Source: Saprospiraceae bacterium (GTDB lineage Bacteria; Bacteroidota; Bacteroidia; Chitinophagales; Saprospiraceae). Taken from it: a DNA stretch of 61,569 nt. The stretch spans positions 1-61,569 of the forward strand of contig JABFRV010000018.1 of NCBI GenBank assembly GCA_013140975.1, read 5' to 3'. Below the pieces are notes generated by a model that searched no databases, was not told the origin of the DNA, and saw nothing but the letters and a program-made list of their open reading frames with translations. The stretch's first letter is position 1, and the number at the start of each line of letters is the position of its first letter. Positions 8,546 to 17,755 of this stretch are shown here, piece after piece. The position numbers and the translations under genes are program-made.

Positions 8546-9826
8546 ATGAAATCATCCGAAGAAATTCTAACCTTAAATGAAGAACAACACTATGTTCTTG
8601 ACAGATTATCCGATTTAAAAGGAGTATTATTTCTTACAGGAAAGGCAGGAACAGGTAAATCAACTTTATTTAATGTTTTTAACAAAGTATCTGATAAGAA
8701 AATAGTTGTTTTAGCTCCAACTGGAGTTGCAGCAGTTAATGTTGGCGGACAAACAATACATTCGTTCTTTAAATTCCCACCAGGATTTATTACAACGAAA
8801 GATTATAGACCAATAAAACATTCTTTGCTTAAAAAGATAGAACTCCTGGTTATTGATGAAATCAGTATGGTTCGTGCAGATATGCTAGATCACATAGATA
8901 GGCTTCTGCGAATATCCGCAAAATCAAATGAGCCCTTTGGAGGAATTCCAATGTTATGGATTGGTGATTTGTATCAGTTACCGCCAATTATTAGTACAGC
9001 AGAAGAAAGAGAATATTTTGTAAAAAATTACGAAAGTCCATACTTCTTTTCTTCTCAGGTAATGAAAGAATTAAAAGAATTTGAACTAATTGAATTGTCT
9101 CAGGTCTTCAGACAAGACGAACAGACCTTCATTAGAATGCTTAATAAAATTCGCGTCAATGAAATTGACGAAGATGACCTTATGGAAATAAATGATCGCT
9201 GTTTATCCTTGCCATCTGATTTTGAAGAACCAGTTATAACGCTTTGCACGACAAACGCCTTGGCGAATCAGATTAATCAAACCGAACTTGATAAAATAGA
9301 CTCTGAAGCCAGAATATTTTTAGCCAGAATTACCGGGCAGGTATCAGCCAGTATGTATCCCGTAGATCAACAATTAATTCTAAAAGAAGGAGCTCAAATT
9401 ATGACTATCAGAAATGCGACTGACAAATCATACGTAAACGGAAGCCTTGGAACAATAATTTCTATTCATCCTGATTCAATTACTATAAAATTTCCACATT
9501 CGGAAAAATCCATTACCTTAGGCTATGAGAATTGGGATATAATAAAATATAAAACAGAAGGCGAAGAACTTAGTAAAGAAACAATAGGAACCTTTCAACA
9601 AATACCGGTAAAGTTAGCCTGGGCAGTTACGATACATAAAAGTCAAGGCAAAACATTCGAAAGTGCCATTATTGATTTTGGCAAAGGAGCATTTGAATCA
9701 GGACAAACGTACGTTGCCTTAAGTCGCTGTCGATCATTACGCCGGCTTTATCTCAAACAAAAAATAAACTGGAGAGATATCCGAACGGATGAAAGAGTGA
9801 CTGAATTTTTGCGAATGCACTCTTAA
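8546..9826 (+). CDS. Pif1/RecD-like superfamily 1 DNA helicase
   Basis: A 426-residue SF1B helicase. Walker A is GKAGTGKST (32-40), followed by VVLAPTGVAAVNVGGQTIHS (motif Ia region). Walker B is LLVIDEISMVRADMLD (about 107-122), with motif III-like WIGDLYQLPPI. LSQVFRQDEQTF, WAVTIHKSQGKTFE (motif V) and TYVALSRCRS (motif VI) complete the set. It is compact and lacks the long C-terminal extension with HRDC-like region found in some Bacteroidota Pif1 relatives. The probable role is unwinding of DNA at stalled forks, R-loops or G-quadruplexes. It stands alone on the plus strand. Confidence 0.88.
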   Translation: MKSSEEILTLNEEQHYVLDRLSDLKGVLFLTGKAGTGKSTLFNVFNKVSDKKIVVLAPTGVAAVNVGGQTIHSFFKFPPGFITTKDYRPIKHSLLKKIELLVIDEISMVRADMLDHIDRLLRISAKSNEPFGGIPMLWIGDLYQLPPIISTAEEREYFVKNYESPYFFSSQVMKELKEFELIELSQVFRQDEQTFIRMLNKIRVNEIDEDDLMEINDRCLSLPSDFEEPVITLCTTNALANQINQTELDKIDSEARIFLARITGQVSASMYPVDQQLILKEGAQIMTIRNATDKSYVNGSLGTIISIHPDSITIKFPHSEKSITLGYENWDIIKYKTEGEELSKETIGTFQQIPVKLAWAVTIHKSQGKTFESAIIDFGKGAFESGQTYVALSRCRSLRRLYLKQKINWRDIRTDERVTEFLRMHS

Positions 9827-10063
9827 AATATTCCCCGAATTCTTGAATTATCAAATTACTTTATTGAAATAAGAATGAATAAAATAAGGAAATTTTGATT
9901 GCTTCAGTGTATAAAATGTTGAAGGCTCCTTGTACAATATGAATCAGAAGTTAAATTTCTAAATGGTTCTAAAGCCTTTAACTTTTATGAATCAGTAATT
10001 TTTATTAAAATAGTTGCGCTCTTAATATTGTATTATTGTAATATTGCTTAAATTTTAAAATAC
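9827..10063. other. Intergenic, nothing recognised
   Basis: This 237-bp AT-rich gap separates the Pif1-like helicase gene from miaE. I see no tRNA, no hairpin followed by a U tract, and no clear TAnnTTTG box. Confidence 0.4.
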
Positions 10064-10648
10064 TTGAAAAAAACATTAGATCTCAGAGTTGAAAGTTCTA
10101 CAGAATGGCTAAATGCGGTATTAAATGATTTCAATACCTTTCTACAGGATCACGCCGACTGTGAGAGAAAAGCCTCTGCAATGGCAATGAGTCTAGTCGC
10201 CAAGTATCCCGATAGATCATTTATTCATAATGAATTGATCGATACAGCAATTGAAGAATTGGAACACTTTAAAATGGTTTATGAACTCATGCAATCAAGA
10301 GGAGTTCCGTTTTCATCCAATATTCAGGAGGACCCATATATAAAAAATCTTAACAGACAGATGCATTCCGGTGGCGATAAGAGATTTATGGATTACTTAT
10401 TGATTGGATCATTATTTGAAACGCGTGGTGCTGAGAGGTTTCGCCTCATTGAAGAAAATCTATCTGACCCGGATTACAAAAAATTTTATAAAATGCTATG
10501 GACCTCAGAAGCCAAACACGGACATATTTACATTAATATGGCACTTCATTATTTTCCAGAAGAAATAGTATATGACCGAATGGAATGGTGGATAGATCGT
10601 GAAGCTGAAGTCGTAAACGCCTTGCCAATAAGAGCAGCTTTACATTAA
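10064..10648 (+). CDS. miaE: tRNA-(ms2io6A)-hydroxylase-like di-iron protein
   Basis: A 194-residue ferritin-like four-helix protein of the MiaE family, which hydroxylates the isoprenyl group of ms2i6A37 in tRNA using a di-iron centre and O2. Candidate iron ligands are in DHADCERKASAMAM, EELEHFKMVYE, FETRGAERFRLIEE and SEAKHGHIYINM, the paired E...ExxH pattern of ferritin-like oxygenases. The start is TTG at 10064, followed by KKTLDLRVESSTEWL, which is typical of the Bacteroidota branch. The length agrees with that branch. Confidence 0.88.
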   Translation: MKKTLDLRVESSTEWLNAVLNDFNTFLQDHADCERKASAMAMSLVAKYPDRSFIHNELIDTAIEELEHFKMVYELMQSRGVPFSSNIQEDPYIKNLNRQMHSGGDKRFMDYLLIGSLFETRGAERFRLIEENLSDPDYKKFYKMLWTSEAKHGHIYINMALHYFPEEIVYDRMEWWIDREAEVVNALPIRAALH

Positions 10649-10739
10649 TCAATTTTGCTTACATTTTGACGCTACTAAAAACATCTCAGGCTTCAAACAG
10701 TACCTCTAATAAAAATTTTAAGCGAAGTTTGATATTTAC

Positions 10740-10747
10740 TATATTTG
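10740..10747 (+). promoter_or_regulatory. Bacteroidota -7 promoter box, TATATTTG
   Basis: TATATTTG matches the TAnnTTTG consensus and lies 22 bases before the ATG at 10770. I see no good -33 TTTG at the usual distance. Confidence 0.4.
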
Positions 10748-10769
10748 ACCTAGAATCGTTAGATCTAGT

Positions 10770-11492
10770 ATGCTTAACAAGGATCATTTCCTTATACTTT
10801 TCAATTCCTCGCTTTGGTGGTATGGTTTTATTGGGTTTCTAATTTACGCAGCGATAATTTTATTTTTAGGCAAGAAATTTATTCAAAAGAACAAAGAACC
10901 ACAATTTAGAAGAGTTTGGTTATGGGTATTAATTGCAAGAGAACTTGTCTTTTACTTTTATCTTTTCTATTCCGGAAAATTTACGGTGAGTCATTCTCTT
11001 CCTCTTCATCTTTGCGGGCTTTCGTATTTGGCATCTATGATATTCTTATACAAGCCTAAATTTTTCTATTTCGAATTTTTATTATTACTTGGAATCGGAG
11101 GGGCGGTTCAGAGTATTTACACACCAGAAGTTACAGGTGGATACTCTGCCTACTTCATTGTCGACTATTACATTAGTCATGGAACAATAATTATCACGCC
11201 ACTCTATGCATACTTTGTTTTAAAAATGCAATTAAGAGATTATAGCTGGATTAGAATCTGGATACTCGCTCATGTTATTCTAATCTCAGTTGGTTGTGTC
11301 AACTACTTTCTAAACTCCAATTACATTTATTTATGCGAACCCCCTGCAGCTGATAATCCATTCATTACTGGTGGATATCCTTACCATTTATTAGGATTTG
11401 AGGTATTGGGAACGATTCATATACTTTTATTCTACGTAATCTTTAAATATGGGATACGATGGAAATTGAAACCAAAATTCTATAAGCAATAA
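10770..11492 (+). CDS. TIGR02206/YwaF-family integral membrane protein
   Basis: A 240-residue membrane protein with about six or seven hydrophobic helices. It carries the family features SHSLPLHLCGLSYLASMIF in the middle and a C-terminal GGYPYHLLGFEVLGTIH. These match the TIGR02206 (YwaF) family, whose biochemical function is unknown. The gene is single, after miaE and convergent with the oxidase cluster. Confidence 0.78.
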   Translation: MLNKDHFLILFNSSLWWYGFIGFLIYAAIILFLGKKFIQKNKEPQFRRVWLWVLIARELVFYFYLFYSGKFTVSHSLPLHLCGLSYLASMIFLYKPKFFYFEFLLLLGIGGAVQSIYTPEVTGGYSAYFIVDYYISHGTIIITPLYAYFVLKMQLRDYSWIRIWILAHVILISVGCVNYFLNSNYIYLCEPPAADNPFITGGYPYHLLGFEVLGTIHILLFYVIFKYGIRWKLKPKFYKQ

Positions 11493-11546
11493 AAGGTAAA
11501 TGCTTAAACTTCGAATTGCAATTGCGATAATTTCTTGTTGGTAAAA

Positions 11547-11807
11547 TTAGCCTTGCTCTAGTTTCTTCCTATTTTTTCTAAATAGATAAATCATTGTAGC
11601 CGCTATGAGATATGGCAATGCAAGTAAATATAAGATTCCGGTATTTAAACCCTGACCGGCGCTTCCTCCATGAGCCATATTAGATTCAGCTGACATTCTA
11701 CACATGGGACATTGTGCAAGTATAGAATGTGAATGAGGAGACAGAATGAGAATGAGGAATAACAAACCTCCAATAAGTTTTTTATATTTTAATAAATTCA
11801 TTTTCAA
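11547..11807 (-). CDS. Small CPMC-motif membrane protein, last gene of the oxidase cluster
   Basis: An 86-residue protein with a signal-anchor, a CPMCRMSAESNMAHGG segment, and a second helix (ILYLLALPYLIAATMIYLF) ending in a basic RKNRKK tail. The CxxC pair plus Met and His residues on the likely periplasmic side could bind copper or act as a thiol pair. It lies 17 bp after the DUF420 gene at the end of the respiratory operon, so a role in oxidase assembly is reasonable but inferred. I do not recognise a named family. Confidence 0.65.
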   Translation of the reverse strand: MKMNLLKYKKLIGGLLFLILILSPHSHSILAQCPMCRMSAESNMAHGGSAGQGLNTGILYLLALPYLIAATMIYLFRKNRKKLEQG

Positions 11808-11824
11808 TTCTCAGTTTTCAATTC

Positions 11825-12361
11825 TCAATTATTATAACAAGGCATCAGCATAAGATAACACAAAGGTCCTGTAACGCAAACATACAGCCAAACCGGATAT
11901 ACCCATCGTGCCAGCTTTCTATGTTGTTCAACTTTCATAAGATATCCTCTCACAAAAGTAAAAAGTATAAAAGGAAAACTAACTGCAGCTAAAACAATGT
12001 GTGTTATAAGAAAGAAAAAATAAATAGGGCGCATTATTCCTTCGCCACAATATAGTGTCTCTGGTGTTGTAATATGATAAAGAACATAGCATAATAGAAA
12101 AACCAAACATATTGACATTGCTACAATCATATATTTGCGATGCTGCTCTACCCTTTTATTTCTTATATGCCTCACTGCTATAATTAGGCAAATTGCACAA
12201 ATTGCATTTAAGCTTGAATAAAATGGCGGAAGAAATCCAAAATCAATATCAGTATCAATATGAATCTTTTTCATGCCACCAATAATCAATAAACCCACTA
12301 CACTTATTATAGTGGCAGCTATATTTAAATTTCGTTCTAATGAAGATGCTGGAGAGCTCAT
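11825..12361 (-). CDS. DUF420-family membrane protein
   Basis: 178 residues with about five transmembrane helices. Two repeated VEQHRK motifs (RNKRVEQHRKYMIV and MKVEQHRKLARWVYPVW) mark DUF420, a family found beside heme-copper oxidase genes and related to CtaM-type assembly factors. FGFLPPFYSSLNAICAIC is also typical. It starts 3 bases after the SCO-like gene. The likely role is maturation of the caa3 oxidase in the inner membrane, inferred from the family and its neighbours. Confidence 0.8.
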   Translation of the reverse strand: MSSPASSLERNLNIAATIISVVGLLIIGGMKKIHIDTDIDFGFLPPFYSSLNAICAICLIIAVRHIRNKRVEQHRKYMIVAMSICLVFLLCYVLYHITTPETLYCGEGIMRPIYFFFLITHIVLAAVSFPFILFTFVRGYLMKVEQHRKLARWVYPVWLYVCVTGPLCYLMLMPCYNN

Positions 12362-12364
12362 GAA

Positions 12365-12955
12365 TTATTTTTTAAGACTTAGGAAAACGGGATATTGCCA
12401 AACAAGCTCTTTAACTGAAGCAGGATCGTCCAGATTAAAATAATTCCTTACATGAAGTTTTTCATCAACAAGAACAGCACATGCTTTATTCTTAAACTCT
12501 AAAGGAATATTAAATACTTCATAAGTATATGGATGAACATGGTTTTCTGCCAAATAACAGTTTAACCATGTAGAGTCTGTACTTCTTAATTTTAATTGTT
12601 GTGTCATTTGGGGCATAGATTCGCCTTGAAGCAACCCGGTGATACAAAGAATATTGGGTTTGAATTCTTCTTTACTCTGATTGTAAAGGTTGAGAATATT
12701 TTGTGCATTATCAGCCCTTCTTGGCCCATTCCCTAAGATCGCGACCAACCATCGTCTGCCTTTGAGAAAATTTGTATTGACAATCAGATCATTTTCTGTA
12801 GGCGTTTCAAAGGCATCAATGACATCTTTGGCTTTTAGTTCCTCCATTGCATTCTTGCGCAATACAGATCCCTTGTTTAGGAAATACCATGCTGTTATTG
12901 GCATTCCAATTAAGATTATAAAAACGACTAAAATTCGGACTTTGCTACTCATCAT
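12365..12955 (-). CDS. SCO1/SenC-like thioredoxin-fold protein lacking CxxxC
   Basis: A 196-residue protein with one N-terminal membrane anchor (ILVVFIILIGMPITAWYFL) and a periplasmic domain. It sits where Bacteroidota oxidase operons usually carry a SCO-like copper chaperone, between subunit IV and DUF420. Where SCO proteins have CxxxC, this one reads VAILGNGPRRADNAQNI with no cysteine. VLVDEKLHVRNYFNLDD resembles the late SCO strand. It would therefore not bind copper through the classical pair; a structural or chaperone role is possible. The fold assignment is tentative and rests partly on position. Confidence 0.55.
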   Translation of the reverse strand: MMSSKVRILVVFIILIGMPITAWYFLNKGSVLRKNAMEELKAKDVIDAFETPTENDLIVNTNFLKGRRWLVAILGNGPRRADNAQNILNLYNQSKEEFKPNILCITGLLQGESMPQMTQQLKLRSTDSTWLNCYLAENHVHPYTYEVFNIPLEFKNKACAVLVDEKLHVRNYFNLDDPASVKELVWQYPVFLSLKK

Positions 12956-12977
12956 TTATACCAACAAAAAAGAGGTA

Positions 12978-13520
12978 TTAATGATGTGATGGAGCTTCTT
13001 TTTTTGTTTCCGCATCATTAGAATGATCTCCATGCTCATCTTTCTTAGTTAAAGTATCTTGATGTGCAGGTGCAAGCTGATTCTCCTTTTGGTCAACAGT
13101 TCCATGACCGGAGCTTTTTACGTCTTTTGCTTTCTCGTCAACCAGCCCAGTCAACGAGCCTATAGGTCTGTCATTCTTTTGTGCACGCCAATCATGCCAT
13201 GTTTTTCCTTCTGTAAAAAACGCTATAACAGCCCATACGAGCAATAAGGTTGGTAACAACACTGATTTTACAAGTCCAGGTACTTCATATTTCATGTGCA
13301 TAAAATAATATACAATAAAATATGCTTTATAAAGACTCATTACGATCATTAAAATATACATTAGCCATACAGGTAAGTGAAAATCTTTAACAAGATAACC
13401 CTTCCCTAAAAGGGCGACAAAAACTTCGGCTAAAGTTACAATCGCAAGGATTATTAATCCTTTCATGACTAACTTCTTACTTTCTTCGTATGATAAATGA
13501 CTCATATCTTTAAAATTCAA
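12978..13520 (-). CDS. Cytochrome c oxidase subunit IV (caa3-type)
   Basis: 180 residues with three transmembrane helices (LVMKGLIILAIVTLAEVFVA; VWLMYILMIVMSLYKAYFIV; LLPTLLLVWAVIAFF) and the subunit IV feature VYYFMHMKYE. A charged His-rich tail follows, ending DAETKKEAPSHH. It stabilises the oxidase in the inner membrane. It begins 9 bp after the 280-residue subunit III gene, in the same operon. Confidence 0.85.
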   Translation of the reverse strand: MNFKDMSHLSYEESKKLVMKGLIILAIVTLAEVFVALLGKGYLVKDFHLPVWLMYILMIVMSLYKAYFIVYYFMHMKYEVPGLVKSVLLPTLLLVWAVIAFFTEGKTWHDWRAQKNDRPIGSLTGLVDEKAKDVKSSGHGTVDQKENQLAPAHQDTLTKKDEHGDHSNDAETKKEAPSHH

Positions 13521-13529
13521 ATAATAATT

Positions 13530-14372
13530 TTATAATAAATAGAATACCAGGAACACGAAGACCCATACAAGGTCTACAAAGTGCCAGTACAAACCTATTT
13601 TCTCAACCATCTCATATTTATTGTTTCTACGTGCATAAAGCCCGCTGGCAACATTTAACGCTATAATAAGCAGGAATACAACCCCACTAAAAACGTGAAA
13701 TCCATGAAATCCTGTAATAAAGAAAAACAAAGCTCCAAAAGCTTTGGGGCCCATCTGTTGCGTTTTTACTTCACCGCCTTCAGTTTTATATTTTAAAGGT
13801 TGAAAATGTCCGTCATGATAATGAATTAAATAAGAGCTTCCTTTCGTAAAAGAATCTCCCGCTTTGATATCATGTCCATCACCTTCCAAATAGGTACCAT
13901 TTTCAATATGTGTACCAAATGGATTCCTGGTAATTGACATTTTTTCACCACCGATCAAAGTAGTCCACTCCCAGGCTTGACAACCTAGAAATCCTAAACC
14001 ACCAATAATCGTTAGAATCATCCAAAATACAACTCCTTTCTTATTTTCTCTATGTCCTTCTTGCACTGCTCTAACCATCGTTACCGAGCTTGCAATCAAT
14101 ACAAAGGTCATGATTGTTACAAATATTAAAGGCTTATGATGAATTCCTCCCGGCAAACCTGAAAAAACAAAATCAGGAACAGGCCACGTAGGCATACTGA
14201 ACCTTAAGGTACCATAAGCAATTAAAAAAGCTGAAAATGTAAATGCATCTGATAGCAAAAAATACCACATCATCAACTTTCCATAACTCGCTTTAAAGGG
14301 CTCACTGGCCCCATTCCAATTTTCGACTTCTGTATGATGCGATCCTGTATGAGCTGTATGTTCTGAAGACAT
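13530..14372 (-). CDS. ctaE: Cytochrome c oxidase subunit III
   Basis: 280 residues, heme-copper oxidase subunit III family. The N-terminus is His-rich (HTAHTGSHHTEVENWNG), followed by KLMMWYFLLSDAFTFSAFLI, the family helix I pattern. There is an inserted soluble loop of roughly 70 residues between helices (SITRNPFGTHIENGTYLEG onward), then GFHGFHVFSGVVFLL and the C-terminal YWHFVDLVWVFVFLVFYL that closes the family. It is the first of two subunit III-type proteins in this cluster. Confidence 0.9.
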   Translation of the reverse strand: MSSEHTAHTGSHHTEVENWNGASEPFKASYGKLMMWYFLLSDAFTFSAFLIAYGTLRFSMPTWPVPDFVFSGLPGGIHHKPLIFVTIMTFVLIASSVTMVRAVQEGHRENKKGVVFWMILTIIGGLGFLGCQAWEWTTLIGGEKMSITRNPFGTHIENGTYLEGDGHDIKAGDSFTKGSSYLIHYHDGHFQPLKYKTEGGEVKTQQMGPKAFGALFFFITGFHGFHVFSGVVFLLIIALNVASGLYARRNNKYEMVEKIGLYWHFVDLVWVFVFLVFYLL

Positions 14373-14386
14373 ATTTTAAATATTTC

Positions 14387-14968
14387 TTATTGTAATATCA
14401 AAAAAACTAATAAATAAATCCATAGTACCCCTAGAAAATGCCAATATTGACGTAATAGATCAAACTTTAAAATCTTCATGTCATTCACTGCAAATTCGCT
14501 TGTAAAAGCAAGTAGAATGCTTATAATAAAAGTTACTAATCCTCCAAGTAAATGCAATGCATGTAATCCTGCAATTACATATAAAAAGGAAATACTTACA
14601 TTTAAATCTATATACAATCCCTGAGATAACAAATTTTTTACAGCAATAATCTGACTGGCAATAAATCCAATCCCTAAAACAAAACTTGCAATTAATGATT
14701 GCTTAAACAATTTTTCATTTTTTCTTTTAAGTGCACGGAAACAAAATTCGAGAACAATTGAAGAGATAACAATTATTACTGTGCTATAAAAGAATTCAAT
14801 AGGTAATTTATATTCATACCAGTTACCAACACCTCTTCTCACTAAAAACGCACTTGTCAAAGCTCCAAATAGCATAATAATTGAAGCCATTCCAATCCAA
14901 AGTCCAAACTTTAAAGCCTGAACTTGACTGGGAGCTAACTCCTTGTTAAACATTTGAACTATTGGCAT
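14387..14968 (-). CDS. Second cytochrome c oxidase subunit III-type protein
   Basis: 193 residues, five helices. GLWIGMASIIMLFGALTSAF resembles subunit III helix I, GLHALHLLGGLVTFIISILL the central helix, and LRQYWHFLGVLWIYLLVFLI the terminal one. It is shorter than its neighbour and lacks the soluble insert. Paired subunit III genes are usual in Bacteroidota caa3 clusters. It lies one base after ctaB. Confidence 0.85.
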   Translation of the reverse strand: MPIVQMFNKELAPSQVQALKFGLWIGMASIIMLFGALTSAFLVRRGVGNWYEYKLPIEFFYSTVIIVISSIVLEFCFRALKRKNEKLFKQSLIASFVLGIGFIASQIIAVKNLLSQGLYIDLNVSISFLYVIAGLHALHLLGGLVTFIISILLAFTSEFAVNDMKILKFDLLRQYWHFLGVLWIYLLVFLILQ

Positions 14969-14969
14969 A

Positions 14970-15866
14970 TTATCTCATATAATTACTAATAATGAATAAA
15001 ATAAATATCACTGGTAAATACATTATAGAATATAGCATTAACTTTCTTGCAGCCATTCGATCATTTCTTTTAAATAACTGCCAACCATAAAATGCAAAAA
15101 CCAACATACTTGCAATAAGGAATATAAAAATTAGTGGATGAATTGAAAGTATCTTAAATAAGGGGAATAGAAATAATATTCCCAGCAAAGAATAAACTGC
15201 AGAATAAATTCCAAATCTAGGATCAGGTTGACCATCAATATCCTTTATCAATTTAAACCCTGCCTGAATATAATCTTTGTGACCCAAAAATGCAATTGCC
15301 CAGAAATGCGGAAATTGCCACAAGTACTGAATTCCAAAAAAGCACAATGCTTCTACTGTAATTGTTTGTTGCGCTGCAACTGCAGCTATTAAGGTTGGTA
15401 ATGCTCCGGGAATAGCTCCAATTGGAACTGCCAATGTAGAAAATCTTTTAACAGGAGTATAAATGAAAGCATACAATACAAGACTCAACATACCGAGCGT
15501 TGCACATAATGGACTTATAGTAACTAAAAAAATAATTCCTAAAACCATACAAATTCCTGCAATTAGTATAGCTGTTGATAAGCTCATTCTTCCTGCAGCC
15601 AGTGGTCTTCCTGCGGTCCTCTCCATCAATTTATCATAATCCCTTTCAATTGCCTGATTTAGTGCGTTTGCAGCGAAAGTAATTAACATGCCGCCACCGA
15701 TTAGTAAATACAAGACAATACTGCTGAAATTAGAACCTGCGAAAATCAAATATGTAGCTGCTGAGCTAAATATCACCATTAAGCTCAATCTGAACTTAAC
15801 CAATAAACCAAAATCCTTTATAAAAGAATTTTGCTTAAGTGAATATGATTTAGATTGCGTATTCAA
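14970..15866 (-). CDS. ctaB: Protoheme IX farnesyltransferase (heme O synthase)
   Basis: 298-residue UbiA-type prenyltransferase that adds a farnesyl group to heme B to make heme O, needed for the a-type hemes of the oxidase encoded next to it. The first Asp-rich motif is NALNQAIERDYDKLMERTAG (about 65-84), followed by RPLAAGRMS. The second region is FKLIKDIDGQPDPRFG. About eight helices are seen. Co-operonic with ctaD, which starts 14 bp upstream of its ATG. Confidence 0.94.
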   Translation of the reverse strand: MNTQSKSYSLKQNSFIKDFGLLVKFRLSLMVIFSSAATYLIFAGSNFSSIVLYLLIGGGMLITFAANALNQAIERDYDKLMERTAGRPLAAGRMSLSTAILIAGICMVLGIIFLVTISPLCATLGMLSLVLYAFIYTPVKRFSTLAVPIGAIPGALPTLIAAVAAQQTITVEALCFFGIQYLWQFPHFWAIAFLGHKDYIQAGFKLIKDIDGQPDPRFGIYSAVYSLLGILFLFPLFKILSIHPLIFIFLIASMLVFAFYGWQLFKRNDRMAARKLMLYSIMYLPVIFILFIISNYMR

Positions 15867-15880
15867 GGAATAAAATATTT

Positions 15881-17728
15881 TTAATGGTCACTTGGTTTTT
15901 CACCATCACGCAACGGAACGTGCTGTTGCGTAAATTCAATACCATCCTTACCATAATCATAAGACCATCGTTGTACTGTTGGAATTTTACCAGGCCAATT
16001 TCCATGACCTGCTTCAATTGGCGTAGTCCATTCTAACGAGTTAGATCCCCAAGGATTTTGAGAAGTCACACGTTTTCCTTTATACATTGACCAGAAGAAA
16101 TTTACAACAAATAAGATTTGTGCAAAAAAACTAACGATAGCTGCAATTGTAATAAACTTGTTCATATCATCAAAGCCACTAAATGCATCAAACTTATCAA
16201 ATAAGTAATATCTTCTAGGAACTCCCGCCATACCTAAAAAGTGCATCGGTCCGAAAACTGCATAAGCTCCAATTAACGTTATCCAAAAGTGAATCTTACC
16301 TAAGGTGTCATTCATATATCGTCCAAACATTTTTGGAAACCAATTGTATACACCCGCAAACATTCCAAAGAAAGCTGCAACACCCATTACAATGTGAAAA
16401 TGCGCAACTACGAAATATGTATCGTGTTGTTGTATATCAATCGCTGAATTTCCTAAGAAAATACCTGTTAGTCCACCGGAAATAAACATAGATACAAATC
16501 CAATACAAAACAGCATTGGAGTATTGAGGCGAATGTTACCGCCGTATAAGGTACTAATCCAATTGAACACCTTTACAGCTGATGGAACTGCAATGATTAA
16601 AGTAAAAACAACAAAGAAGTTAGACAAGAATGGATTCACACCCGACATAAACATGTGGTGAGCCCAAACAATAAATGATAAAAATGCAATTGCAAGAATT
16701 GAATACACCATTGCACGGTATCCAAATATTGGTTTTCTCGCGTGTACTGCTAAAACTTCAGAAACAATTCCCATCGCTGGAAGAATAATGATATATACTT
16801 CCGGATGTCCTAAAAACCAAAAAATATGCTGATATAAAATTGGTGATCCACCAATTCTATCTAATGCCATTCCATTCACAAAAATATCAGACAGGTAAAA
16901 ACTAGTACCCATACTTCTATCAAATATCAGAAGTAAAAATCCAGAGAATAAAACCGGGAATGAAAGAAGTCCTAATATAGCTGTTACAAGAAAAGCCCAA
17001 ATCGTTAATGGCATTCTCCAAAGGCTCATTCCTTTTGTACGAAGATTTAAAACGGTAGTAATATAATTCATACCTCCAAGTAGAACCGAAACTACAAACA
17101 ATGCAAGTGACACTATCCACAAAGTCATACCGGATTCAGAGCCTATTGAAGCCTGAGGCAAGGCACTTAAAGGTGGATAAGCTGTCCATCCTCCAGAAAA
17201 TGGTCCGGTACTTAAAAACAATGAATAAAACATTACTGCACTTGACAAGAAGAAAAACCAATATGACAACATATTGAGAAATGGCGATGCCATATCACGA
17301 GCTCCTAATTGTAATGGTATTAAGAAATTACTAAAAGTTCCACTTAATCCTGCCGTCAATACAAAAAACACGATAATAGTTCCATGCATTGTCACAAGGG
17401 CATAATAAAATTCAGGTTCAAGTGTTCCAATACCGGCTTCATTGATAATAATCCATTTACCCAAAATAGGTTTTAACCATGCCATACTTGCATCAGGAAA
17501 TCCTAATTGAAATCTAAATACTATAGACATCGCTGCACCAATAATTGCCCAGAATATTCCTGTGAAAAGGAATTGCCTGGCAATTATCTTATGATCCATG
17601 CTAAAGATGTACTTGGTCAAAAAGTTAAACTGGAACTTATCACCTTCATGATGTTCATGAAAATGATCATCGTAACCATATTTTTCTATCAGTGCGTCTT
17701 GTTCGTGATGATGATGACCTGATGACAT
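15881..17728 (-). CDS. ctaD: Cytochrome c oxidase subunit I
   Basis: 615 residues, catalytic subunit carrying heme a and the heme a3-CuB site. HPEVYIIILP (about 305) has the His-Tyr pair, WAHHMFMSG (about 353) the two CuB histidines, and HDTYFVVAHFHIVMG (about 435) the a3 and a heme ligands. The N-terminus is His-rich (MSSGHHHHEQ, then DDHFHEHHEGDKF). The length and the twelve-helix core are normal. It reduces O2 to water and pumps protons. Confidence 0.97.
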   Translation of the reverse strand: MSSGHHHHEQDALIEKYGYDDHFHEHHEGDKFQFNFLTKYIFSMDHKIIARQFLFTGIFWAIIGAAMSIVFRFQLGFPDASMAWLKPILGKWIIINEAGIGTLEPEFYYALVTMHGTIIVFFVLTAGLSGTFSNFLIPLQLGARDMASPFLNMLSYWFFFLSSAVMFYSLFLSTGPFSGGWTAYPPLSALPQASIGSESGMTLWIVSLALFVVSVLLGGMNYITTVLNLRTKGMSLWRMPLTIWAFLVTAILGLLSFPVLFSGFLLLIFDRSMGTSFYLSDIFVNGMALDRIGGSPILYQHIFWFLGHPEVYIIILPAMGIVSEVLAVHARKPIFGYRAMVYSILAIAFLSFIVWAHHMFMSGVNPFLSNFFVVFTLIIAVPSAVKVFNWISTLYGGNIRLNTPMLFCIGFVSMFISGGLTGIFLGNSAIDIQQHDTYFVVAHFHIVMGVAAFFGMFAGVYNWFPKMFGRYMNDTLGKIHFWITLIGAYAVFGPMHFLGMAGVPRRYYLFDKFDAFSGFDDMNKFITIAAIVSFFAQILFVVNFFWSMYKGKRVTSQNPWGSNSLEWTTPIEAGHGNWPGKIPTVQRWSYDYGKDGIEFTQQHVPLRDGEKPSDH

Positions 17729-17755
17729 AGACTATTTTTTAATTAAATACTTAAA

